Positions 10,165 to 23,360 of a stretch of 64,000 nt of DNA are shown here, piece after piece; the stretch's first letter is position 1, and every line of letters starts with the position of its first letter. The notes beneath the pieces were generated by a model, which did not search any database, was not told where the DNA came from, and saw only the letters and a program-made list of their open reading frames with translations. A program made the position numbers and the translations under genes. This DNA is from Nematostella vectensis (lineage: Eukaryota > Cnidaria > Anthozoa > Actiniaria > Edwardsiidae): assembly GCF_932526225.1 (NCBI RefSeq), contig NC_064042.1:17263028-17327027 (forward strand). Direction: 5' to 3'.

Positions 10165-13100
10165 ATGAGCCTATGCACGTTAAGATTGGATGAGTTTGAG
10201 TTTTTCAGTGGTCAAACAAGGTCCAAAATTGGTCCAAGGTAGAATATGAGCATTTCTGAAGTTAGTCGTAGCCTGCCCAAAGTCACGGGGAAGGTCCAAC
10301 TATGCTAGTAGACACTAACTAAGAAAGATTCAGGACGAAGATTGAAGTTTAGACTTTTTTTTGCAAACTTCCCAAAACTGTTTCTGTGCCGACGATTTCT
10401 TTCGATTTTCAAAAAATTCCCACTAGCCAGGAATGAGCAGCAGACAATACTTTGATGTATGAGGTTAGTGTCCATGCGCATTTCTATATCATAAGCGAAA
10501 AAAATCTCCGGAAACGATTTTGCATGTACGACTTTTTGGGGGTTAAAAATGATACAAATTGCACCTTCTCCCTAGAAAATCTTTGCAAATATTGACTTTG
10601 GAGGACAACAATCTGCATAGCGCTTATATGGTTTTTCAAGAGCTTTCGAATGAGCCTATGCACGTTAAGATTGGATGAGTTTGAGTTTTTCAGTGTTCAA
10701 ACAAGGTCCAAAAAAGGTCCAAAATCTAAAAACTTCAAAAAACCAAAATTCTTAATACTTGTCCAAATGAGCCGCAAATGGTATCATTCGAACCCTGACA
10801 TTCCCCGGCGTGTGTTGCGCTATTCAGTTTTTTCATAAGTGCGCATGCGCAGAAATTTTTTCCCAAAAAACTGTGTTTCGGAGGGTAGGGGACAACTTTT
10901 CGGGTCTATATACTTGAGCTAAAATTCTCAAACTTGGTAAGATCTATGTACTCATAAAGGGCTATCTAACCCTGCATTCAGATTTCGAATCGATCAAGAA
11001 TTGACAAAAGCCGCTAATCTTTTTCCCTACCTTCCGAGACATTTTGAGTAGAGCCTGGGGACTAGGCATTAAGTCCGATTGATCTCAAACTTGGTCAGCA
11101 TGAAGAAAGTATCAGCACTTAGTTAAGGTTAGAAAATCAAAAGCATAGCTTCAAAGTAAAGCTGTTAAAAAAGGCAGGAAAAAGGCCAAATTGCAACTTC
11201 TCCCTAGAAAATCTTTGCAAATATTGACTTTGGAGGACAACAAACTGCCTAGCGCCTATATGGTTTTTCAAGAGCTTTCGAATGAGCCTATGCACGTTAA
11301 GATTGGATGAGTTTGAGTTTTTCAGTGGTCAAACAAGGTCCAAAATTGGTCCAAGGTAGAATATGAGCATTTCTGAAGTTAGTCGTAGCCTGCCCAAAGT
11401 CACGGGGAAGGTCCAACTATGCTAGTAGACACTAACTAAGAAAGATTCAGGACGAAGATTGAAGTTTAGACTTTTTTTTGCAAACTTCCCAAAACTTTTT
11501 CTGTGCCGACGATTTCTTTCGATTTTCAAAAAATTCCTAATAGCCAGGAATGAGCAGCAGACAATAATTGCTACTATGCACGTTAAGATTGGATGAGTTT
11601 GAGTTTTTCAGTGTTCAAACAAGGTCCAAAAAAGGTCCAAAATCCAAAAACTTCAAAAAACCAAAATTCTTAATACTTGTCCAAATGAGCCGAAAATGGT
11701 ATCATTCGAACCTTGACATTCCCCGGCGTGTGTTGCGCTATTCGGTTTTTTCATAAGTGCGCATGCGCAGAAATTATTTCCAAAAAAACTGTGTCCCGGA
11801 GGGTAGGGGACAACTTTTCGGGTCTATATACTTGAGCTAAAATTCTCAAACTCGGTAAGATCTATGTACTCATAAAGGGCTATCTAACCCTGCAATCAGA
11901 TTTCGAATCGATCAAGAATTGACAAAAGCCGGTAATCTTTTTCCCTACCTTCCGAGACATTTTGAGTAGAGTCTAGGGACTAGGCATTAAGTCCGATTGA
12001 TCTCAAACTTGGTCAGCATGAAGAAAGTATCAGCACTTAGTAAAGGTTAGAAAATCAAAAGCATAGCTTCAAAGTAAAGCTGTTAAAAAGGCAGGAAAAA
12101 GGCCAAATTGCACCTTCTCCCTAGAAAATCTTTGCAAATATTGACTTTGGGGGACAACAAACTGCCTAGCGCCTATATGGTTTTTCAAGAGCTTTCGGAT
12201 GAGCCTATGCACGTTAAGATTGGATGAGTTTGAGTTTTTCAGTGGTCAAACAAGGTCCAAAAAAGGTCCAAAATCTAAAAACTTCAAAAAACCAAAATTC
12301 CTAATACTTGTCCAAATGAGCCGAAAATGGTATCATTCGAACCCTGACATTCCCCGGCGTGTGTTGCGCTATTCGGTTTTTTCTTAAGTGCGCATGCGCA
12401 GAAATTATTTCCAAAAAAACTGTGTCCCGGAGGGTAGGGAACAACTTTTCGGGTCTATATACTTGAGCTAAAATTCTCAAACTCGGTAAGATCTATGTAC
12501 TCATAAAGGGCTATCTAACCCTGCAATCAGATTTCGAATCGATCAAGAATTGACAAAAGCCGCTAATCTTTTTCCCTTCCTTCCGAGACATTTTGAGTAG
12601 AGCCTGGGGACTAGGCATTAAGTCCGATTGATCTCAAACTTGGTCAGCATGAAGAAAGTATCAGCACTTAGTTAAGGTTAGAAAATCAAAAGCATAGCTT
12701 CAAAGTAAAGCTGTTAAAAAGGGCAGGAAAAAGGCCAAATTGCAACTTCTCCCTAGAAAATCTTTGCAAATATTGACTTTGGAGGACAACAAACTGCCTA
12801 GCGCCTATATGGTTTTTCAAAAGCTTTCGAATGAGCCTATGCACGTTAAGATTGGATGAGTTTGAGTTTTTCAGTGGTCAAACAAGGTCCAAAATTGGTC
12901 CAAGGTAGAATATGAGCATTTCTGAAGTTAGTCGTAGCCTGCCCAAAGTCACGGGGAAGGTCCAACTATGCTAGTAGACACTAACTAAGAAAGATTCAGG
13001 ACGAAGATTGAAGTTTAGACTTTTTTTTGCAAACTTCCCAAAACTGTTTCTGTGCCGACGATTTCTTTCGATTTTCAAAAAATTCCCACTAGCCAGGAAT

Positions 13101-16100
13101 GAGCAGCAGACAATACTTTGATGTATGAGGTTAGTGTCCATGCGCATTTCTATATCATAAGCGAAAAAAATCTCCGGAAACGATTTTGCATGTACGACTT
13201 TTTGGGGGTTAAAAATGATACAAATTGCACCTTCTCCCTAGAAAATCTTTGCAAATATTGACTTTGGAGGACAACAATCTGCATAGCGCTTATATGGTTT
13301 TTCAAGAGCTTTCGAATGAGCCTATGCACGTTAAGATTGGATGAGTTTGAGTTTTTCAGTGTTCAAACAAAGTACAAAAAAGGTCCAAAATCTAAAAACT
13401 TCAAAAAACCAAAATTCTTAATACTTGTCCAAATGAGCCGAAAATGGTATCATTCGAACCCTGACATTCCCCGGCGTGTGTTGCGCTATTCAGTTTTTTC
13501 ATAAGTGCGCATGCGCAGAAATTTTTTCCCAAAAAACTGTGTTTCGGAGGGTAGGGGACAACTTTTCGGGTCTATATACTTGAGCTAAAATTCTCAAACT
13601 CGGTAAGATCTATGTACTCATAAAGGGCTATCTAACCCTGCATTCAGATTTCGAATCGATCAAGAATTGACAAAAGCCGCTAATCTTTTTCCCTACCTTC
13701 CGAGACATTTTGAGTAGAGCCTGGGGACTAGGCATTAAGTCCGATTGATCTCAAACTTGGTCAGCATGAAGAAAGTATCAGCACTTAGTTAAGGTTAGAA
13801 AATCAAAAGCATAGCTTCAAAGTAAAGCTGTTAAAAAAGGCAGGAAAAAGGCCAAATTGCAACTTCTCCCTAGAAAATCTTTGCAAATATTGACTTTGGA
13901 GGACAACAAACTGCCTAGCGCCTATATGGTTTTTCAAGAGCTTTCGAATGAGCCTATGCACGTTAAGATTGGATGAGTTTGAGTTTTTCAGTGGTCAAAC
14001 AAGGTCCAAAATTGGTCCAAGGTAGAATATGAGCATTTCTGAAGTTAGTCGTAGCCTGCCCAAAGTCACGGGGAAGGTCCAACTATGCTAGTAGACACTA
14101 ACTAAGAAAGATTCAGGACGAAGATTGAAGTTTAGACTTTTTTTTGCAAACTTCCCAAAACTTTTTCTGTGCCGACGATTTCTTTCGATTTTCAAAAAAT
14201 TCCTACTAGCCAGGAATGAGCAGCAGACAATAATTGCTACTATGCACGTTAAGATTGGATGAGTTTGAGTTTTTCAGTGTTCAAACAAGGTCCAAAAAAG
14301 GTCCAAAATCCAAAAACTTCAAAAAACCAAAATTCTTAATACTTGTCCAAATGAGCCGAAAATGGTATCATTCGAACCTTGACATTCCCCGGCGTGTGTT
14401 GCGCTATTCGGTTTTTTCATAAGTGCGCATGCGCAGAAATTATTTCCAAAAAAACTGTGTCCCGGAGGGTAGGGGACAACTTTTCGGGTCTATATACTTG
14501 AGCTAAAATTCTCAAACTCGGTAAGATCTATGTACTCATAAAGGGCTATCTAACCCTGCAATCAGATTTCGAATCGATCAAGAATTGACAAAAGCCGGTA
14601 ATCTTTTTCCCTACCTTCCGAGACATTTTGAGTAGAGTCTAGGGACTAGGCATTAAGTCCGATTGATCTCAAACTTGGTCAGCATGAAGAAAGTATCAGC
14701 ACTTAGTAAAGGTTAGAAAATCAAAAGCATAGCTTCAAAGTAAAGCTGTTAAAAAGGCAGGAAAAAGGCCAAATTGCACCTTCTCCCTAGAAAATCTTTG
14801 CAAATATTGACTTTGGGGGACAACAAACTGCCTAGCGCCTATATGGTTTTTCAAGAGCTTTCGGATGAGCCTATGCACGTTAAGATTGGATGAGTTTGAG
14901 TTTTTAAGTGGTCAAACAAGGTCCAAAAAAGGTCCAAAATCTAAAAACTTCAAAAAACCAAAATTCCTAATACTTGTCCAAATGAGCCGAAAATGGTATC
15001 ATTCGAACCCTGACATTCCCCGGCGTGTGTTGCGCTATTCGGTTTTTTCTTAAGTGCGCATGCGCAGAAATTATTTCCAAAAAAACTGTGTCCCGGAGGG
15101 TAGGGAACAACTTTTCGGGTCTATATACTTGAGCTAAAATTCTCAAACTCGGTAAGATCTATGTACTCATAAAGGGCTATCTAACCCTGCAATCAGATTT
15201 CGAATCGATCAAGAATTGACAAAAGCCGCTAATCTTTTTCCCTACCTTCCGAGACATTTTGAGTAGAGCCTGGGGACTAGGCATTAAGTCCGATTGATCT
15301 CAAACTTGGTCAGCATGAAGAAAGTATCAGCACTTAGTAAAGGTTAGAAAATCAAAAGCATAGCTTCAAAGTAAAGCTGTTAAAAAAGGCCGGAAAAAAG
15401 GCCAAATTGCACCTTCTCCCTAGAAAAACTTTGCAAATATTGACTTTGGAGGACAACAAACTGCCTAGCGCCTATATGGTTTTTCAAGAGCTTTCGAATG
15501 AGCCTATGCACGTTAAGATTGGATGAGTTTGAGTTTTTCAGTGTTCAAACAAAGTCCAAAAAAGGTCCAAAATCTAAAAACTTCAAAAAACCAAAATTCT
15601 TAATACTTGTCCAAATGAGCCGAAAATGGTATCATTCGAATCCTGACATTCCCCGGCGTGTGTTGCGCTATTCGGTTTTTTCATAAGTGCGCATGCGCAG
15701 AAATTATTTCCAAAAAAACTGTGTCCCGGAGGGTAGGGGACAACTTTTCGGGTCTATATACTTGAGCTAAAATTCTCAAACTCGGTAAGATCTATGTACT
15801 CATAAAGGGCTATCTAACCCTGCAATCAGATTTCGAATCGATCAAGAATTGACAAAAGCCGCTAATCTTTTTCCCTACCTTCCGGGACATTTTGAGTAGG
15901 GCCTGGGGACTAGGAATTAAGTCCGATTGATCTCAAACTTGGTCAGCATGAAGAAAGTATCAGCACTTAGTAAAGGTTAGAAAATCAAAAGCATAGCTTC
16001 AAAGTAAAGCTGTTAAAAAAGGCCGGAAAAAAGGCCAAATTGCACCTTCTCCCTAGAAAAACTTTGCAAATATTGACTTTGGAGGACAACAAACTGCCTA

Positions 16101-16762
16101 GCGCCTATATGGTTTTTCAAGAGCTTTCGAATGAGCCTATGCACGTTTATATTTGATGAGTTTGAGTTTTTCAGTGTTCAAACAAGGTCCAAAAAAGGTC
16201 CAAAATCTAAAAACTTCAAAAAACCAAAATTCTTAATACTTGTCCAAATGAGCCGAAAATGGTATCATTCGAACCCTGACATTCCCCGGCGTGTGTTGCG
16301 CTATTCGGTTTTTTCATAAGTGCGCATGCGCAGAATTTGTTTCCAAAAAAACTGTGTCCCGTAGGGTAGGGGACAACTTTTCGGGTCTATATACTTGAGC
16401 TAAAATTCTCAAACTCGGTAAGATCTATGTACTCATAAAGGGCTATCTAACCCTGCAATCAGATTTCGAATCGATCAAGAATTGACAAAAGGCGCTAATC
16501 TTTTTCCCTACCTTCCGGGACATTTTGAGTAGGGCCTGGGGACTAGGAATTAAGTCCGATTGATCTCAAACTTGGTCAGCATGAAGAAAGTATCAGCACT
16601 TAGTAAAGGTTAGAAAATCAAAAGCATAGCTTCAAAGTAAAGCTGTTAAAAAAGGCAGGAAAAAGGCCAAATTGCAACTTCTCCCTAGAAAATCTTTGCA
16701 AATATTGACTTTGGGGGACAACAAACTGCCTAGCGCCTATATGGTTTTTCAAGAGCTTTCGG
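10165..16762 (+). repeat. 6,598-bp 12-unit HOR, copy 1
   Basis: Order: BL 10165, alpha 10650, Bs 11282, beta 11568, delta 12199, BL 12831, alpha 13316, Bs 13948, beta 14234, delta 14865, epsilon 15498, zeta 16131. The first ten units are two runs of the 2,666-bp pentamer. Epsilon marks are AAAGTCC, AATCCTGAC, GGGCCTGGGG, AGGAATT and GGCCGGAAAAAAGGCC. Zeta has a rewritten head (GTTTATATTTGATGAG) and GTCCCGTAGG. Beta and delta units have slightly shortened or altered A-runs (AAAAAGGCAGG, AAAAAGGGCAGG). Rare marks shared with copy 2 include CAAACTTGGTAAG (~10,930), CCTAATAGCC (~11,536), AGTACAAAA (~13,371) and TCCCTTCCTT (~12,573). Confidence 0.93.
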
Positions 16763-19700
16763 ATGAGCCTATGCACGTTAAGATTGGATGAGTTTGAGTT
16801 TTTCAGTGGTCAAACAAGGTCCAAAATTGGTCCAAGGTAGAATATGAGCATTTCTGAAGTTAGTCGTAGCCTGCCCAAAGTCACGGGGAAGGTCCAACTA
16901 TGCTAGTAGACACTAACTAAGAAAGATTCAGGACGAAGATTGAAGTTTAGACTTTTTTTTGCAAACTTCCCAAAACTGTTTCTGTGCCGACGATTTCTTT
17001 CGATTTTCAAAAAATTCCCACTAGCCAGGAATGAGCAGCAGACAATACTTTGATGTATGAGGTTAGTGTCCATGCGCATTTCTATATCATAAGCGAAAAA
17101 AATCTCCGGAAACGATTTTGCATGTACGACTTTTTGGGGGTTAAAAATGATACAAATTGCACCTTCTCCCTAGAAAATCTTTGCAAATATTGACTTTGGA
17201 GGACAACAATCTGCATAGCGCTTATATGGTTTTTCAAGAGCTTTCGAATGAGCCTATGCACGTTAAGATTGGATGAGTTTGAGTTTTTCAGTGTTCAAAC
17301 AAGGTCCAAAAAAGGTCCAAAATCTAAAAACTTCAAAAAACCAAAATTCTTAATACTTGTCCAAATGAGCCGCAAATGGTATCATTCGAACCCTGACATT
17401 CCCCGGCGTGTGTTGCGCTATTCAGTTTTTTCATAAGTGCGCATGCGCAGAAATTTTTTCCCAAAAAACTGTGTTTCGGAGGGTAGGGGACAACTTTTCG
17501 GGTCTATATACTTGAGCTAAAATTCTCAAACTTGGTAAGATCTATGTACTCATAAAGGGCTATCTAACCCTGCATTCAGATTTCGAATCGATCAAGAATT
17601 GACAAAAGCCGCTAATCTTTTTCCCTACCTTCCGAGACATTTTGAGTAGAGCCTGGGGACTAGGCATTAAGTCCGATTGATCTCAAACTTGGTCAGCATG
17701 AAGAAAGTATCAGCACTTAGTTAAGGTTAGAAAATCAAAAGCATAGCTTCAAAGTAAAGCTGTTAAAAAAGGCAGGAAAAAGGCCAAATTGCAACTTCTC
17801 CCTAGAAAATCTTTGCAAATATTGACTTTGGAGGACAACAAACTGCCTAGCGCCTATATGGTTTTTCAAGAGCTTTCGAATGAGCCTATGCACGTTAAGA
17901 TTGGATGAGTTTGAGTTTTTCAGTGGTCAAACAAGGTCCAAAATTGGTCCAAGGTAGAATATGAGCATTTCTGAAGTTAGTCGTAGCCTGCCCAAAGTCA
18001 CGGGGAAGGTCCAACTATGCTAGTAGACACTAACTAAGAAAGATTCAGGACGAAGATTGAAGTTTAGACTTTTTTTTGCAAACTTCCCAAAACTTTTTCT
18101 GTGCCGACGATTTCTTTCGATTTTCAAAAAATTCCTAATAGCCAGGAATGAGCAGCAGACAATAATTGCTACTATGCACGTTAAGATTGGATGAGTTTGA
18201 GTTTTTCAGTGTTCAAACAAGGTCCAAAAAAGGTCCAAAATCCAAAAACTTCAAAAAACCAAAATTCTTAATACTTGTCCAAATGAGCCGAAAATGGTAT
18301 CATTCGAACCTTGACATTCCCCGGCGTGTGTTGCGCTATTCGGTTTTTTCATAAGTGCGCATGCGCAGAAATTATTTCCAAAAAAACTGTGTCCCGGAGG
18401 GTAGGGGACAACTTTTCGGGTCTATATACTTGAGCTAAAATTCTCAAACTCGGTAAGATCTATGTACTCATAAAGGGCTATCTAACCCTGCAATCAGATT
18501 TCGAATCGATCAAGAATTGACAAAAGCCGGTAATCTTTTTCCCTACCTTCCGAGACATTTTGAGTAGAGTCTAGGGACTAGGCATTAAGTCCGATTGATC
18601 TCAAACTTGGTCAGCATGAAGAAAGTATCAGCACTTAGTAAAGGTTAGAAAATCAAAAGCATAGCTTCAAAGTAAAGCTGTTAAAAAGGCAGGAAAAAGG
18701 CCAAATTGCACCTTCTCCCTAGAAAATCTTTGCAAATATTGACTTTGGGGGACAACAAACTGCCTAGCGCCTATATGGTTTTTCAAGAGCTTTCGGATGA
18801 GCCTATGCACGTTAAGATTGGATGAGTTTGAGTTTTTCAGTGGTCAAACAAGGTCCAAAAAAGGTCCAAAATCTAAAAACTTCAAAAAACCAAAATTCCT
18901 AATACTTGTCCAAATGAGCCGAAAATGGTATCATTCGAACCCTGACATTCCCCGGCGTGTGTTGCGCTATTCGGTTTTTTCTTAAGTGCGCATGCGCAGA
19001 AATTATTTCCAAAAAAACTGTGTCCCGGAGGGTAGGGAACAACTTTTCGGGTCTATATACTTGAGCTAAAATTCTCAAACTCGGTAAGATCTATGTACTC
19101 ATAAAGGGCTATCTAACCCTGCAATCAGATTTCGAATCGATCAAGAATTGACAAAAGCCGCTAATCTTTTTCCCTTCCTTCCGAGACATTTTGAGTAGAG
19201 CCTGGGGACTAGGCATTAAGTCCGATTGATCTCAAACTTGGTCAGCATGAAGAAAGTATCAGCACTTAGTTAAGGTTAGAAAATCAAAAGCATAGCTTCA
19301 AAGTAAAGCTGTTAAAAAGGGCAGGAAAAAGGCCAAATTGCAACTTCTCCCTAGAAAATCTTTGCAAATATTGACTTTGGAGGACAACAAACTGCCTAGC
19401 GCCTATATGGTTTTTCAAAAGCTTTCGAATGAGCCTATGCACGTTAAGATTGGATGAGTTTGAGTTTTTCAGTGGTCAAACAAGGTCCAAAATTGGTCCA
19501 AGGTAGAATATGAGCATTTCTGAAGTTAGTCGTAGCCTGCCCAAAGTCACGGGGAAGGTCCAACTATGCTAGTAGACACTAACTAAGAAAGATTCAGGAC
19601 GAAGATTGAAGTTTAGACTTTTTTTTGCAAACTTCCCAAAACTGTTTCTGTGCCGACGATTTCTTTCGATTTTCAAAAAATTCCCACTAGCCAGGAATGA

Positions 19701-22700
19701 GCAGCAGACAATACTTTGATGTATGAGGTTAGTGTCCATGCGCATTTCTATATCATAAGCGAAAAAAATCTCCGGAAACGATTTTGCATGTACGACTTTT
19801 TGGGGGTTAAAAATGATACAAATTGCACCTTCTCCCTAGAAAATCTTTGCAAATATTGACTTTGGAGGACAACAATCTGCATAGCGCTTATATGGTTTTT
19901 CAAGAGCTTTCGAATGAGCCTATGCACGTTAAGATTGGATGAGTTTGAGTTTTTCAGTGTTCAAACAAAGTACAAAAAAGGTCCAAAATCTAAAAACTTC
20001 AAAAAACCAAAATTCTTAATACTTGTCCAAATGAGCCGAAAATGGTATCATTCGAACCCTGACATTCCCCGGCGTGTGTTGCGCTATTCAGTTTTTTCAT
20101 AAGTGCGCATGCGCAGAAATTTTTTCCCAAAAAACTGTGTTTCGGAGGGTAGGGGACAACTTTTCGGGTCTATATACTTGAGCTAAAATTCTCAAACTCG
20201 GTAAGATCTATGTACTCATAAAGGGCTATCTAACCCTGCATTCAGATTTCGAATCGATCAAGAATTGACAAAAGCCGCTAATCTTTTTCCCTACCTTCCG
20301 AGACATTTTGAGTAGAGCCTGGGGACTAGGCATTAAGTCCGATTGATCTCAAACTTGGTCAGCATGAAGAAAGTATCAGCACTTAGTTAAGGTTAGAAAA
20401 TCAAAAGCATAGCTTCAAAGTAAAGCTGTTAAAAAAGGCAGGAAAAAGGCCAAATTGCAACTTCTCCCTAGAAAATCTTTGCAAATATTGACTTTGGAGG
20501 ACAACAAACTGCCTAGCGCCTATATGGTTTTTCAAGAGCTTTCGAATGAGCCTATGCACGTTAAGATTGGATGAGTTTGAGTTTTTCAGTGGTCAAACAA
20601 GGTCCAAAATTGGTCCAAGGTAGAATATGAGCATTTCTGAAGTTAGTCGTAGCCTGCCCAAAGTCACGGGGAAGGTCCAACTATGCTAGTAGACACTAAC
20701 TAAGAAAGATTCAGGACGAAGATTGAAGTTTAGACTTTTTTTTGCAAACTTCCCAAAACTTTTTCTGTGCCGACGATTTCTTTCGATTTTCAAAAAATTC
20801 CTACTAGCCAGGAATGAGCAGCAGACAATAATTGCTACTATGCACGTTAAGATTGGATGAGTTTGAGTTTTTCAGTGTTCAAACAAGGTCCAAAAAAGGT
20901 CCAAAATCCAAAAACTTCAAAAAACCAAAATTCTTAATACTTGTCCAAATGAGCCGAAAATGGTATCATTCGAACCTTGACATTCCCCGGCGTGTGTTGC
21001 GCTATTCGGTTTTTTCATAAGTGCGCATGCGCAGAAATTATTTCCAAAAAAACTGTGTCCCGGAGGGTAGGGGACAACTTTTCGGGTCTATATACTTGAG
21101 CTAAAATTCTCAAACTCGGTAAGATCTATGTACTCATAAAGGGCTATCTAACCCTGCAATCAGATTTCGAATCGATCAAGAATTGACAAAAGCCGGTAAT
21201 CTTTTTCCCTACCTTCCGAGACATTTTGAGTAGAGTCTAGGGACTAGGCATTAAGTCCGATTGATCTCAAACTTGGTCAGCATGAAGAAAGTATCAGCAC
21301 TTAGTAAAGGTTAGAAAATCAAAAGCATAGCTTCAAAGTAAAGCTGTTAAAAAGGCAGGAAAAAGGCCAAATTGCACCTTCTCCCTAGAAAATCTTTGCA
21401 AATATTGACTTTGGGGGACAACAAACTGCCTAGCGCCTATATGGTTTTTCAAGAGCTTTCGGATGAGCCTATGCACGTTAAGATTGGATGAGTTTGAGTT
21501 TTTCAGTGGTCAAACAAGGTCCAAAAAAGGTCCAAAATCTAAAAACTTCAAAAAACCAAAATTCCTAATACTTGTCCAAATGAGCCGAAAATGGTATCAT
21601 TCGAACCCTGACATTCCCCGGCGTGTGTTGCGCTATTCGGTTTTTTCTTAAGTGCGCATGCGCAGAAATTATTTCCAAAAAAACTGTGTCCCGGAGGGTA
21701 GGGAACAACTTTTCGGGTCTATATACTTGAGCTAAAATTCTCAAACTCGGTAAGATCTATGTACTCATAAAGGGCTATCTAACCCTGCAATCAGATTTCG
21801 AATCGATCAAGAATTGACAAAAGCCGCTAATCTTTTTCCCTACCTTCCGAGACATTTTGAGTAGAGCCTGGGGACTAGGCATTAAGTCCGATTGATCTCA
21901 AACTTGGTCAGCATGAAGAAAGTATCAGCACTTAGTAAAGGTTAGAAAATCAAAAGCATAGCTTCAAAGTAAAGCTGTTAAAAAAGGCCGGAAAAAAGGC
22001 CAAATTGCACCTTCTCCCTAGAAAAACTTTGCAAATATTGACTTTGGAGGACAACAAACTGCCTAGCGCCTATATGGTTTTTCGAGAGCTTTCGAATGAG
22101 CCTATGCACGTTAAGATTGGATGAGTTTGAGTTTTTCAGTGTTCAAACAAAGTCCAAAAAAGGTCCAAAATCTAAAAACTTCAAAAAACCAAAATTCTTA
22201 ATACTTGTCCAAATGAGCCGAAAATGGTATCATTCGAATCCTGACATTCCCCGGCGTGTGTTGCGCTATTCGGTTTTTTCATAAGTGCGCATGCGCAGAA
22301 ATTATTTCCAAAAAAACTGTGTCCCGGAGGGTAGGGGACAACTTTTCGGGTCTATATACTTGAGCTAAAATTCTCAAACTCGGTAAGATCTATGTACTCA
22401 TAAAGGGCTATCTAACCCTGCAATCAGATTTCGAATCGATCAAGAATTGACAAAAGCCGCTAATCTTTTTCCCTACCTTCCGGGACATTTTGAGTAGGGC
22501 CTGGGGACTAGGAATTAAGTCCGATTGATCTCAAACTTGGTCAGCATGAAGAAAGTATCAGCACTTAGTAAAGGTTAGAAAATCAAAAGCATAGCTTCAA
22601 AGTAAAGCTGTTAAAAAAGGCCGGAAAAAAGGCCAAATTGCACCTTCTCCCTAGAAAAACTTTGCAAATATTGACTTTGGAGGACAACAAACTGCCTAGC

Positions 22701-23360
22701 GCCTATATGGTTTTTCAAGAGCTTTCGAATGAGCCTATGCACGTTTATATTTGATGAGTTTGAGTTTTTCAGTGTTCAAACAAGGTCCAAAAAAGGTCCA
22801 AAATCTAAAAACTTCAAAAAACCAAAATTCTTAATACTTGTCCAAATGAGCCGAAAATGGTATCATTCGAACCCTGACATTCCCCGGCGTGTGTTGCGCT
22901 ATTCGGTTTTTTCATAAGTGCGCATGCGCAGAATTTGTTTCCAAAAAAACTGTGTCCCGTAGGGTAGGGGACAACTTTTCGGGTCTATATACTTGAGCTA
23001 AAATTCTCAAACTCGGTAAGATCTATGTACTCATAAAGGGCTATCTAACCCTGCAATCAGATTTCGAATCGATCAAGAATTGACAAAAGGCGCTAATCTT
23101 TTTCCCTACCTTCCGGGACATTTTGAGTAGGGCCTGGGGACTAGGAATTAAGTCCGATTGATCTCAAACTTGGTCAGCATGAAGAAAGTATCAGCACTTA
23201 CTAAAGGTTAGAAAATCAAAAGCATAGCTTCAAAGTAAAGCTGTTAAAAAAGGCAGGAAAAAGGCCAAATTGCAACTTCTCCCTAGAAAATCTTTGCAAA
23301 TATTGACTTTGGAGGACAACAAACTGCCTAGCGCCTATATGGTTTTTCAAGAGCTTTCGA
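16763..23360 (+). repeat. 6,598-bp 12-unit HOR, copy 2
   Basis: Units start at 16763, 17248, 17880, 18166, 18797, 19429, 19914, 20546, 20832, 21463, 22096 and 22729, each exactly 6,598 after its partner. Only a handful of differences were noticed, for example TTTTTCAGTGG (21,501) against TTTTTAAGTGG (14,903), TTTTTCGAGAG (22,080) against TTTTTCAAGAG, and CTTACTAAAGG (23,198) against CTTAGTAAAGG. Judged by marks, the duplicated tract runs from about 9,960/16,558 to about 16,600/23,200, so the crossovers lie inside S units and not at my unit borders. Confidence 0.93.
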
